In this document: positions 14,673 to 21,923 of the stretch, one piece after another
Numbering within the stretch: position 1 is the stretch's first letter
How the letters are laid out: the number at the start of each line of letters is the position of its first letter
IMG/VR virus record: IMGVR_UViG_3300017770_000020
Location: 1-50,801 of that record
Source: a virus
Direction: 5' to 3' (one strand)
Length of the DNA stretch: 50,801 bases
Position numbers and translations under genes: made by a program
Notes under the pieces: model-generated
What the model was told of the DNA's origin: nothing
What the model saw: the letters and a program-made list of their open reading frames with translations, nothing else
Database searches by the model: none

Positions 14673-17600
14673 ATGTAGTTGTAAATGGATTAGCTGGAGT
14701 TCCGTTAGTAATTACAGTACCAGAAATAAGCCACTTACTTGAGGTTATACATGTTAGTTTTATTCGAGTACCTACAACACCAGTTGTTGTTCCGTTAAAA
14801 CTAATAGCGCTATAGTTGTTAGAATCTTGAGCGCTATAACCTTTCAAGGCAGTACCATCTAAAGCGTTAACACTACCAACAAATTCTTGACTTGAAGTAT
14901 TGTGACAAACAATTTTATGTACACCACCAGAAGGATTTGTTCCTATAACAAATTCAATTTCCATACCAATAGCTGCGTTCCCAGCACTGTCTGGCAAAGT
15001 TGTAACACTTGGTGTTGCGTTGGTCATTCGATGAATACCACCTGATTGACTTAGCAAAACTTGTTGAGATGCACTAGATGTATAACTTAAATTTTTTCTA
15101 AGACCTACAACATTAGCTTTTGTGGTGTACGTATGACCTATATACGTACTGTTATTTTCAACATAGTTGTCTACTATACCGTGGCCAATTACTATAGTAC
15201 CTGATTTAACCGTGTTTATATTCGACTCAGATCCTATTACTATATTGTCATTACCAGTAGTAATACTTTTACCAGTATCGTACCCTATAAATACGTTTCC
15301 AGTACCAGTTGTTACGCCACTACCACAATTAAACCCTATAGCTGTGTTTTGATTTCCATCAGTAGCAGCTGAATCATAATTAGCGGCGTACAGGGCGTCT
15401 TTACCAACTGCAACGTTTTGATTATTTGTGGTTGCGGAAAACAAAGCTTGTTTACCTATAGCAACATTAAAATCACCTGTTGTTAAAGCTCCAGCAGCAT
15501 CATGCCCAACGGCAACGTTACTATCACCTTGTGTTATAGCATTCATAGCACCAACACCAATACCGGTGTTACCTAGTGCTTGGTCTAAAGTTCCCGTCGT
15601 GACGTGACCTATTATTAATGAGTTTGTAAAATCCCCACCTTCTTGAATAAACTGCGGCATATCTGCGGCCCAAACCAAAGCGTTTCCTGAAGCAGGAACC
15701 TTTAGCACTTGACCTGATGTACCTATAGTGCTTGGTAGTTGAAAGTATGTAGAACCAGATGTATCACCTATTTTTAAAGCACCTTGTATATAAGCATCCT
15801 TAAATGATTCAGTAGTAGAACCTAAATCAACACCGTTATCATCTTGAGGTAACCAAGATGTTGTAGCATTGTTACCTATAACAACTGTATTAGCTCCTTT
15901 ACCTTTAGCACCAAAACCTATAACAATTTCATTTGCAACAGTTGCTGCACTTGTACCAGCATTACCACCTATAATAACACAACGAGACGCACCGTTAGAG
16001 TGTAATTCTTCATCATGATAACTACCACTCTCATCATAACCAGTTACTGTTGATCCAGCGTTCCAACCTATAAAAGTAGAACCAAACGATTGATTTTTTT
16101 CACCAGCACTGTGACCTATAGCTGTTGTACCAGCAATATTGTTTGATCCTGATTGGTAACCCATTTTAACAGTATCGTTACCAATTGCAACTACTTGTTG
16201 ACCTGTGCTGTTACCATTAGAACCACCTATAGCTCTAGCACCAATTGCTATAACATCAGTAGCTGTTTGTATATTATAACCAGCAGCAGCACCTATTAAA
16301 GTATTATCTGAACCAGATGTTAATCCCATACCAGCAGCGTGACCTAAAACAGTATTATCATCACCAGTAGTAAGATCTTCTAAAACAGTATTACCAACAC
16401 CTACGTTTCTTTCAGCGGCGTCAAGAGTTCCTACATGAGTACTGTGTCCTATTATTAAACCATGATCAAAATCTGTACCACCATCTATAAATGGAATACT
16501 ACCTAGATCATCAGCAAAAGCTACAACACCACTACCGTTTGTTTTTAACACCTGACCATTTGTACCATCTGTTATAGGTAAAGAATAAGCTCCATGAATA
16601 TTTATGGTACCTGTTGTTTTTATACCTGATGCTGTTGTTTCTAATTTTTTATTGTTATTGTGGTAAAGTTCCACAGCGCCATCAATAATAAACTTAGCCA
16701 TTGTTTCAGCATCAGTTAACGGATTGTTATGAGTAGCTCCAGCACCTCTTTTTTGAAATACTATCTCAGTACCATCAGTTTGAAAATACATATTACCACC
16801 ACCAGTTTCTGACATAAAGAAGTTACCTGCATTACTGTTCCATAAACTTGTTTGCATTGAACCTGTAATACCAAATGTTGCTTTTGAATCACTTGGAAAT
16901 CTAGTTTCAACAGAAACAGCTTGACCCATGTTGCTATCATAAACAGCTGTTGAACCATCTATGTAGAAATACTCGGTATGACCACCGTTACCATCATCAC
17001 CCATGAAATACATTTTACCATCTGACACAGAAGCTCTTAAAAACATTTGGCCTCCATTACTATCAATATAGTTTGCTGTACCGTTATGGTATATTTGAAG
17101 ATCATCTGAAGTACCAAACGTAGCCATAGTATTGTCAGTAAGGTTTAATTTACCATTAGAAGCTGGATTAAAAGTAATGAGTTTACCAGAAGTATTTGTG
17201 TATATTTTAAAAAGCTCACCATCACCATCAATACCAAAAGATTGTTCACCTCTGTTTATCATGTTACCAGTTATGGTTCCACCCGTTAAAGGTAGATGAC
17301 CAACTTGAGAGTATACATAAGCAGCGTTCCAGTTAGCGCTGTTATAACCACTAGCAGTTAATGTTCCATTTGCTATTATACCACCGTTTGGTAATTCTAA
17401 ATTACCACCTAAACTAACAAGTCCAGTACCTGTGTATATAGGTAAATTACTATTTGAAAGTTTGATTTGATTGTTACTGCTTATACCTATTAAACTAGCG
17501 GCTGTTCCATTTGCCATCTTTGACATTAGGAATTTATTATTATCTAGTGTAAGATTCCCACCAGATATAATTGTATCTCCTGTAAATGTAACGTTACTTG

Positions 17601-17733
17601 TTATATAGTTTTTAAATACTCCGAAACTAAAGTTTTTGGTTGCGTTATTAGCGCCAACCGCTCCATCAGTTCCTAGCAGCATATCATTATCCGAAAGTAC
17701 TGTATCTGTTGTTATTGTATGTATTCTAGGCAT
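14671..17733 (-). CDS. large tail/receptor-binding fibre with YadA-head-like repeats
   Basis: A 1020-residue fibre-like protein and the last gene of the right arm. The N-terminal part is Gly/Asn/Ser/Thr-rich with FGTSDDLQIYHNGTANYI, a motif common in marine phage fibres. Two similar modules follow: one near residue 414 begins IDGGTDFDHGLIIGH and one near 694 begins IQEGGDFTNSLIIGH. Each carries short repeats of the type NVAIGKQAL and NTAIGF, resembling head repeats of trimeric adhesins. The C-terminus is beta-rich. No tail-spike enzyme or S74 chaperone domain is visible. It would bind the host surface. Confidence 0.72.
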   Translation of the reverse strand: MPRIHTITTDTVLSDNDMLLGTDGAVGANNATKNFSFGVFKNYITSNVTFTGDTIISGGNLTLDNNKFLMSKMANGTAASLIGISSNNQIKLSNSNLPIYTGTGLVSLGGNLELPNGGIIANGTLTASGYNSANWNAAYVYSQVGHLPLTGGTITGNMINRGEQSFGIDGDGELFKIYTNTSGKLITFNPASNGKLNLTDNTMATFGTSDDLQIYHNGTANYIDSNGGQMFLRASVSDGKMYFMGDDGNGGHTEYFYIDGSTAVYDSNMGQAVSVETRFPSDSKATFGITGSMQTSLWNSNAGNFFMSETGGGNMYFQTDGTEIVFQKRGAGATHNNPLTDAETMAKFIIDGAVELYHNNNKKLETTASGIKTTGTINIHGAYSLPITDGTNGQVLKTNGSGVVAFADDLGSIPFIDGGTDFDHGLIIGHSTHVGTLDAAERNVGVGNTVLEDLTTGDDNTVLGHAAGMGLTSGSDNTLIGAAAGYNIQTATDVIAIGARAIGGSNGNSTGQQVVAIGNDTVKMGYQSGSNNIAGTTAIGHSAGEKNQSFGSTFIGWNAGSTVTGYDESGSYHDEELHSNGASRCVIIGGNAGTSAATVANEIVIGFGAKGKGANTVVIGNNATTSWLPQDDNGVDLGSTTESFKDAYIQGALKIGDTSGSTYFQLPSTIGTSGQVLKVPASGNALVWAADMPQFIQEGGDFTNSLIIGHVTTGTLDQALGNTGIGVGAMNAITQGDSNVAVGHDAAGALTTGDFNVAIGKQALFSATTNNQNVAVGKDALYAANYDSAATDGNQNTAIGFNCGSGVTTGTGNVFIGYDTGKSITTGNDNIVIGSESNINTVKSGTIVIGHGIVDNYVENNSTYIGHTYTTKANVVGLRKNLSYTSSASQQVLLSQSGGIHRMTNATPSVTTLPDSAGNAAIGMEIEFVIGTNPSGGVHKIVCHNTSSQEFVGSVNALDGTALKGYSAQDSNNYSAISFNGTTTGVVGTRIKLTCITSSKWLISGTVITNGTPANPFTTT

Positions 17734-17757
17734 GTTTGTTGTTTTATATTATACAGG

Positions 17758-18216
17758 TTATATAACCATGTATTTAGTTTTATTGTTTTTATCTTTATAT
17801 GCTTTTAAGCATCTATTTCTATTTTCTTCAGGTGATACGTAACTTACATGTACCCAGTTAGGGTTTTCAATAGTGCCGAACTCCCATATCATTTGATCAA
17901 AATCTAAGTTTTCTTTAATAAACTCATACATCTCAGCATTTGTAGCATGGCCAAAAGTGTCATCAATATCAATAGCTTGACCCTTACAATGTTGTGATTT
18001 TGATGATCCACCAATAGCCTTATTAAGCTCAGGTCCACGATAAAACGAATTTATCTTTATAGGACCATTTACAAACTCTCTAAGAGGCTCAAATACTTTA
18101 TTTGCAACTTTACTCATAGACTCTAAATGTTCGTCACTAGGGTCGTTATTTAAACCAAGGCGTTTTGCTGTTATGCTATACACAGCTTCTCGCATACTAA
18201 TATGTTTACTTAACAT
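17758..18216 (-). CDS. M15-family peptidoglycan peptidase (endolysin candidate)
   Basis: A 152-residue protein with the fold signatures of M15A (D-Ala-D-Ala-type) peptidases. The zinc ligands fit QHCKGQAIDID in the middle, where H and D are two ligands, and NWVHVSY towards the C-terminus for the third. FYRGPELNKAIGG is the usual upstream substrate loop. It would cut peptide bridges in host cell wall to release progeny. No signal peptide is seen, so a holin or similar pore is needed. Nearby genes on the same strand encode membrane proteins, consistent with a lysis cassette. Confidence 0.85.
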   Translation of the reverse strand: MLSKHISMREAVYSITAKRLGLNNDPSDEHLESMSKVANKVFEPLREFVNGPIKINSFYRGPELNKAIGGSSKSQHCKGQAIDIDDTFGHATNAEMYEFIKENLDFDQMIWEFGTIENPNWVHVSYVSPEENRNRCLKAYKDKNNKTKYMVI

Positions 18217-18445
18217 CTTTCTTTTTCCTTCCTTTTCTTGCTTTTCCCTTTATAGCATCAGGAAGATCACCAATCTGATCTCCAACTTGCGCTATGGCCT
18301 TAGCAACATCAGCTAACTCTTCAGCTGTTAGTTTATATCTTTTTTTAATTTCTTTTACTGTAGCTACCGCTTTTTCATCTACAGTTGTTTTACTCCACAA
18401 GTAATTCCAAATGTCTTTTGCGAACTTTTTTACTTTTTTTAGCAT
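18206..18445 (-). CDS. basic hypothetical protein in the lysis region
   Basis: A 79-residue protein, MLKKVKKFAKDIWNYLWSK onward, ending in KGKARKGRKKKDVK. The middle, KKRYKLTAEELADVAKAIAQ, is an amphipathic helix. It overlaps the M15 gene by 11 nt and the upstream gene by 56 nt in a different frame, a long overlap, but the sequence reads as a plausible phage protein. It lacks a membrane segment. It may be a lysis accessory or virion protein, function unknown. Confidence 0.5.
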   Translation of the reverse strand: MLKKVKKFAKDIWNYLWSKTTVDEKAVATVKEIKKRYKLTAEELADVAKAIAQVGDQIGDLPDAIKGKARKGRKKKDVK

Positions 18446-18758
18446 TTTTAAATAATTTTATTGTAACGCTTATTGTAATTCCACCGAGCGTTGTTGCGGC
18501 TAAATCTTTAGTGTCAAATTTATTACCAGGTCTAGTAGAGTCATAAGTCTCTTTTGCAACACCTGCTAATATAGATGTTATTACACCCGCGGCTAAAGCT
18601 TTGTTTTTATCTTTAGTTTTTTCGTATACAAAATTGTAACCAACAGCTCCAGAAAGTATACCAGCTGCGTAGTGTAATTGTTTATCTTTTTCAATTGCCT
18701 GAGATTTAGCAGTTACCGCAGTAACCACCACAAACAGGACACATATCAGTTTTTTCAT
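18390..18758 (-). CDS. signal-peptide-bearing membrane protein (YfiM-like?)
   Basis: A 122-residue protein. The N-terminus MKKLICVLFVVVTAVTAKSQ is a typical Sec signal peptide with cleavage likely near AKSQA. After this come DKQLHYAAGILSGAVGYNFV, a second hydrophobic segment ITSILAGVAKETYD, and a third with GGITISVTIKLF. The HYAAG-plus-G-rich helices recall YfiM/DUF2279-type envelope proteins of bacteria. It is therefore probably inserted in or beyond the inner membrane of the host. It lies in the lysis and envelope cluster. Its function is unknown, and a spanin or holin partner role is possible. Confidence 0.6.
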   Translation of the reverse strand: MKKLICVLFVVVTAVTAKSQAIEKDKQLHYAAGILSGAVGYNFVYEKTKDKNKALAAGVITSILAGVAKETYDSTRPGNKFDTKDLAATTLGGITISVTIKLFKNAKKSKKVRKRHLELLVE

Positions 18759-18782
18759 TCATAGTCATATGTTTAATTAATT

Positions 18783-19028
18783 TTATTTCCACGGCAACAT
18801 AGTCATACCTATTTTGTTTAATAAAAACTCCATAACCACAACAAACGTTAAACCGCCTATTATTTGCCAAGCCCAGAACCTCCAACCTGTAAGTCCTTCC
18901 TGCCATTTGCGAAATTTACTTTTCTTAGCCAAATCATAAATACCTAGTTTAGAATTTATTTTGTCAGCATACCAACCTGTATCAAACAAGTTACCAAAAG
19001 TAATTAATATTTTTTTTAACACTTCCAT
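18783..19028 (-). CDS. small membrane protein, holin candidate
   Basis: An 81-residue protein. An amphipathic N-terminal half (MEVLKKILITFGNLFDTGWY, then DLAKKSKFRKWQEG) is followed by a single strong transmembrane segment, WQIIGGLTFVVVMEFLL, and a short basic tail. It sits four genes from the wall peptidase within the lysis/envelope cluster. Size, a single hydrophobic helix and context suit a holin or antiholin. The sequence alone does not settle it. Confidence 0.5.
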   Translation of the reverse strand: MEVLKKILITFGNLFDTGWYADKINSKLGIYDLAKKSKFRKWQEGLTGWRFWAWQIIGGLTFVVVMEFLLNKIGMTMLPWK

Positions 19029-19264
19029 CTACGTCTAGCAGCTTTACCTCTTTCACCTGTCCAACCTTTCGATCTTGCACAAAATGATTTTCTACGTTTA
19101 GCAGCTTTACTACCTTTTTTTACTTTTCCAGTTACAGCTGTTTTTAATTTACTACCAGGGTTTTTCTTTCTATAAGCTTTAACACCTTTAGCCGTCATAC
19201 CAGCACCTTCTTTAGTTGACCTAAAGTTACGTCCTTTACCTTTTGTAGTTTTTCTAATAGCCAT
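19016..19264 (-). CDS. DUF6321-like highly basic phage protein
   Basis: An 82-residue protein with about one third Lys plus Arg. It contains KEGAGMTAKGVKAYRKKNPG, then SFCARSKGWTGERGKAARRR. I recall this pattern, with its KEGAGMT and GERGKAARRRW blocks, from a conserved marine phage family (DUF6321) with no known function. Its charge suggests DNA or RNA binding, perhaps packaged with the genome or involved in host DNA handling. It overlaps the small membrane protein gene by 13 nt and is the largest of four tiny basic proteins in a row. Confidence 0.65.
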   Translation of the reverse strand: MAIRKTTKGKGRNFRSTKEGAGMTAKGVKAYRKKNPGSKLKTAVTGKVKKGSKAAKRRKSFCARSKGWTGERGKAARRRWKC

Positions 19265-19332
19265 TACTTTTTCTTTTTTAAGCCTTTGCTTTTAACTTTT
19301 ACTTTTTTACCTTTTTTACATTTGTAAGCCAT
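19264..19332 (-). CDS. micro-ORF: lysine-rich 22-residue peptide
   Basis: The reverse strand has ATG at 19332-19330 and TAA at 19266-19264, giving MAYKCKKGKKVKVKSKGLKK followed by two lysines. Over half of the residues are Lys. The stop's last A (TAATGG) is shared with the start of the next gene, the coupling style used across this genome, which argues that it is translated. It has one cysteine. Its size leaves real doubt. Confidence 0.35.
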   Translation of the reverse strand: MAYKCKKGKKVKVKSKGLKKKK

Positions 19333-19336
19333 AACG

Positions 19337-19510
19337 TTATTTTTTAAGTTTAAATTCTTTTTTATATGGCACTAAGTTATTAAGTGAGTTTCTTCTTCCT
19401 TCACATCCACAAGGTATATTTAAACCAGTAGATACTTTATCTACAACAGTTTTAATACCAGTTGCTTTAGTGAATTTGTGAATACTATCACCTAAACCTC
19501 TAGATCTCAT
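19337..19510 (-). CDS. small conserved phage protein with CGC-RR motif (57 aa)
   Basis: From ATG 19510 the frame runs 57 codons: MRSRGLGDSIHKFTKATGIK onward, with IPCGCEGRRNSLNNLVPYKK in the C-terminal half. The pattern G-D-x-I-x-K-x-T-x-x-T-G-I-K, then P-C-G-C-x-x-R-R-x-x-L-N-x-x-x-P-Y, is one I remember from uncharacterised phage proteins. The two cysteines might bind a metal in a dimer. It is coupled to the upstream 37-residue gene through a TAATG overlap. Function unknown. Confidence 0.62.
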   Translation of the reverse strand: MRSRGLGDSIHKFTKATGIKTVVDKVSTGLNIPCGCEGRRNSLNNLVPYKKEFKLKK

Positions 19511-19623
19511 TATTTACCTTTTTTACTTTTAGGAACACAATTAGGCACTGTTCTACCGCCTTTTTTCTTTGTTCCAACCATCATATAGCCTTTCCAACAA
19601 GGACTTTTCTTTTTCTTTGCCAT
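19510..19623 (-). CDS. tiny basic conserved phage protein (37 aa)
   Basis: ATG 19623 opens 37 codons: MAKKKKSPCWKGYMMVGTKK onward, then KGGRTVPNCVPKSKKGK. The block GYMMVGTKKKGGRTVPNCVP is a short phage pattern I have seen as hypothetical proteins in marine phages. It has two cysteines and a high lysine content. The TAA overlaps the start of the 57-residue gene by one base. Probably translated, function unknown. Confidence 0.6.
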   Translation of the reverse strand: MAKKKKSPCWKGYMMVGTKKKGGRTVPNCVPKSKKGK

Positions 19624-19642
19624 TTTTTTATTTATTTAATGT

Positions 19643-20050
19643 TTAGTAAGCTCCTGCTTTTTTAACCTCTTCTATTGATCTTTGTATTTCTTGTAAGTTA
19701 GTTGGTAATAACAGATCTAAACCAGCTTTAAATACTTTTTCTTTTGAACCTTCTTTAAATATTATAATAGTAGGCGCCATACGAACTCTGTATTTTTTCT
19801 TAGCTTCTGGTGCGTTAGCTATGTTAACCCTATAATAAGGCACGTCTAGCTTTTGCCACTCGTTAAAACAGTTAGCTTTGTTAAACTCAGCCCAAAACTC
19901 TACCACTACAATATCTTTTTCTTCAAAGCCATCTCCATTGATAGCTTTATCAAAGTTTTCATCTGTTACCCAGTATTTATCAGGAACATCAGATTGTGCA
20001 TAAGCACTTATATTTAAAATAAAAATTAAAATAAACTTAAGTAGTTTCAT
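19643..20050 (-). CDS. secreted thioredoxin-like protein lacking the CxxC active site
   Basis: A 135-residue protein. The N-terminus MKLLKFILIFILNISAYAQS is a Sec signal peptide, probably cut after YAQ. The remainder has a thioredoxin-like layout: VVVEFWAEFNKANCFNEWQK (about 49-68), where thioredoxins have W-C-x-x-C, then YYRVNIANAPEAKKKYRVRM and the cis-proline region MAPTIIIFKEG. Only one cysteine remains, about eight residues after the W, so normal dithiol redox chemistry is unlikely. It would be exported to the periplasm of the host, where it may bind or protect an envelope protein. Confidence 0.68.
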   Translation of the reverse strand: MKLLKFILIFILNISAYAQSDVPDKYWVTDENFDKAINGDGFEEKDIVVVEFWAEFNKANCFNEWQKLDVPYYRVNIANAPEAKKKYRVRMAPTIIIFKEGSKEKVFKAGLDLLLPTNLQEIQRSIEEVKKAGAY

Positions 20051-20052
20051 AG

Positions 20053-20337
20053 TTATCTATTTTTTTGCATGTCATATAATCTTTCATCAAGCTTCTCTAG
20101 TTTCTCTAAGATCATATCTACATCATCTTGAGTGTCCATTATTGTTTGACGAATTAACTCGTCTTTTAAATCGTACTCAACTCTATCGATAGCGGGTTTA
20201 GGAAGTTCCATAGCCCGAGCTATATCCGCTTGCATAACAAAGTACATACTTGATAGTGATATAGTAAAACCTACCACCATACCTATGGTTTTTAAATCTA
20301 GAGTTACCTTTGTTTTTTCTCCAATTTCGTTTGCCAT
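20053..20337 (-). CDS. membrane-anchored coiled-coil protein A (paralogue pair)
   Basis: A 94-residue protein. A short N-terminus with EKTKVTLDLKTIG leads into one transmembrane helix (MVVGFTISLSSMYFVMQADI). An acidic, helical C-terminal half, with DDVDMILEKLEKLDERL, is a likely coiled coil. The upstream neighbour (20337-20642) has the same order and the shared pattern K-x-x-V-x-LD-x-KT followed by TM and R-x-EY. The two are tandem paralogues, overlapping by one base. Possible holin or spanin-type roles. Confidence 0.6.
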   Translation of the reverse strand: MANEIGEKTKVTLDLKTIGMVVGFTISLSSMYFVMQADIARAMELPKPAIDRVEYDLKDELIRQTIMDTQDDVDMILEKLEKLDERLYDMQKNR

Positions 20338-20642
20338 TATTTTTTATCTTTTAATTCTTCAATTATTTTTATAAGCTTTTCTACATCTTTTTGTAGGTAT
20401 TCAATTCTTAGATCTTGCTTAGCATCATCTGGCAAAGCGCCCATTTCACCTCTGGGCCATTTTATTCTAAACTCATCGTTTAGTGTTTGATTATATTCTA
20501 GTCTAACTAGTTGGCTGTCTATGGCGCTTATCTTAGCTGTTAAGTCAAACCATATACCAGCTATAGATATAATACCTGCTATTATACCTATTAATGTTTT
20601 TATGTCAAGTTTTACCTGTGACTTATCTGATAATGCTTCCAT
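20337..20642 (-). CDS. membrane-anchored coiled-coil protein B (paralogue pair)
   Basis: A 101-residue protein beginning MEALSDKSQVKLDIKTLIGI. One transmembrane helix (LIGIIAGIISIAGIWFDL) is followed by a linker and a C-terminal coiled coil (LQKDVEKLIKIIEELKDKK). It is a diverged copy of the adjacent 94-residue protein: DIKT against DLKT at the membrane entry, and RLEY against RVEY after it. Retention of two copies suggests a hetero-oligomer or a pair of antagonists, as in holin/antiholin sets. Its end overlaps the next start by one base. Confidence 0.6.
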   Translation of the reverse strand: MEALSDKSQVKLDIKTLIGIIAGIISIAGIWFDLTAKISAIDSQLVRLEYNQTLNDEFRIKWPRGEMGALPDDAKQDLRIEYLQKDVEKLIKIIEELKDKK

Positions 20643-21874
20643 TATTTTAAAGTATAGTTTAATCCTATCGATGTATTAAATAATTCGCTGTCCCACATTT
20701 TAGCATATTCACCTTCAAAAAATATACCTAGGTTTTTATTTATTTTCCAACCTAAGTTTATACCGGCTGAGTAATCTTCCCACTGCTCTAAATTAGCATC
20801 TTGTATTAATCCACCTTTACCCCAGTTATTTCTGTTAAGGTAACTTACAGCTTCATCACCTTTTATATATCTATGATAAGGTAATATATAGTTTGCATAC
20901 GCGTGAAGCCAAAAATTGTTTTTATAGTGATAAAAGTCCATACCGACAATAGGAGCAACCTCACCAAAAGCATCTAGCAAATCCCATTGCTCTCCGTTAT
21001 ATCTATTCATTAGATCTGTAAATACAGTTTCTCTAAACTCTAGATCACTATCAGCTACTATGTTTCCATCTTCATCAACCCAATACCAATCGTTGGTTAC
21101 TATTTCTTCTCCCGTGTTTGGATCAGTACTTGTTTGCGTGTAATAAATATCATCATATCCATATTCAAAACCTAAAGAATACCAAGGATTAAGTGGATAT
21201 TCATATTCATTACCTTGTGAATCAGTATATACTTCAGTTTCATTTAACCATATTTCTACTGGATTATAACCATAAGCTCTATCATGAGTACGGTATATTG
21301 CGCCTGCGGATATACTAAATTTTTCACCAATAGGTAATCTAGCTCTTAACTCTGCTGATTGATACTTTAAGTTTATCTTAGAAACCTCTCTTGACTCAGC
21401 TTTTACAATATGATACTTACCTGTATGTTTTAAAAATAACCTATGGTTATTAAACATGTCTCCTCTAAATCTTTCTTTTTCTAAATGAAACTGATATTCT
21501 AATCCTTTAAAAGCGGAAGTGGGTGCAGAAAAAGCTAATTGATTTTCTGTACCATCATAAAAGTTTTTAGGTTTTCTTTCGTAACTAAATCTAGCTAGTT
21601 TTCTAATACCAAAACCAACCCTGTAATCAAAAGGATATTTAGGTGTATCGTCTACCACAATTGGTATATCATATAAACCATCACCATCTCCAGTTCTAAC
21701 AAAAAACACGTTTTCATTTGCTTCTATAGAATTAGAAACATCTGCAGCACCATAAATAGTGCCATACTTTATAAAATCTTTATACAAAGACTTAAATAAA
21801 TTCTTTTTTTCTTTTTCTTGCGAAAATAATGTTAAATTTAATAGTAAAAATACTATAAATAGCAATTGTCTCAT
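20642..21874 (-). CDS. predicted outer-membrane beta-barrel protein
   Basis: A 410-residue protein with the signal peptide MRQLLFIVFLLLNLTLFSQE, cut after FSQ as is usual in Bacteroidetes. The mature part is made of alternating beta strands rich in Tyr, Phe and Trp with polar turns (DYRVGFGIRKLARFSYERKP, LRARLPIGEKFSISAGAIYR, YSAGINLGWKINKNLGIFFE). It ends SIGLNYTLK in place of a terminal aromatic, near the usual barrel-closing strand. I infer insertion into the host outer membrane. The phage could use it to change the surface or block competing phages. A virion role is less likely because of the signal peptide. Confidence 0.72.
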   Translation of the reverse strand: MRQLLFIVFLLLNLTLFSQEKEKKNLFKSLYKDFIKYGTIYGAADVSNSIEANENVFFVRTGDGDGLYDIPIVVDDTPKYPFDYRVGFGIRKLARFSYERKPKNFYDGTENQLAFSAPTSAFKGLEYQFHLEKERFRGDMFNNHRLFLKHTGKYHIVKAESREVSKINLKYQSAELRARLPIGEKFSISAGAIYRTHDRAYGYNPVEIWLNETEVYTDSQGNEYEYPLNPWYSLGFEYGYDDIYYTQTSTDPNTGEEIVTNDWYWVDEDGNIVADSDLEFRETVFTDLMNRYNGEQWDLLDAFGEVAPIVGMDFYHYKNNFWLHAYANYILPYHRYIKGDEAVSYLNRNNWGKGGLIQDANLEQWEDYSAGINLGWKINKNLGIFFEGEYAKMWDSELFNTSIGLNYTLK

Positions 21875-21923
21875 AGTTTACTTGTTTTATTTATTATTAC
21901 TTGTTTTAAACTTATTTTAATGT

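Noticed and set aside
18706-18768. Overlapping frame ending CPVCGGYCGNC inside the signal-peptide gene
   Set aside because: The Cys-rich ending is eye-catching, but it lies wholly in another phase of the 122-residue gene's start and of its upstream gap, and looks like a by-product of hydrophobic codons there.
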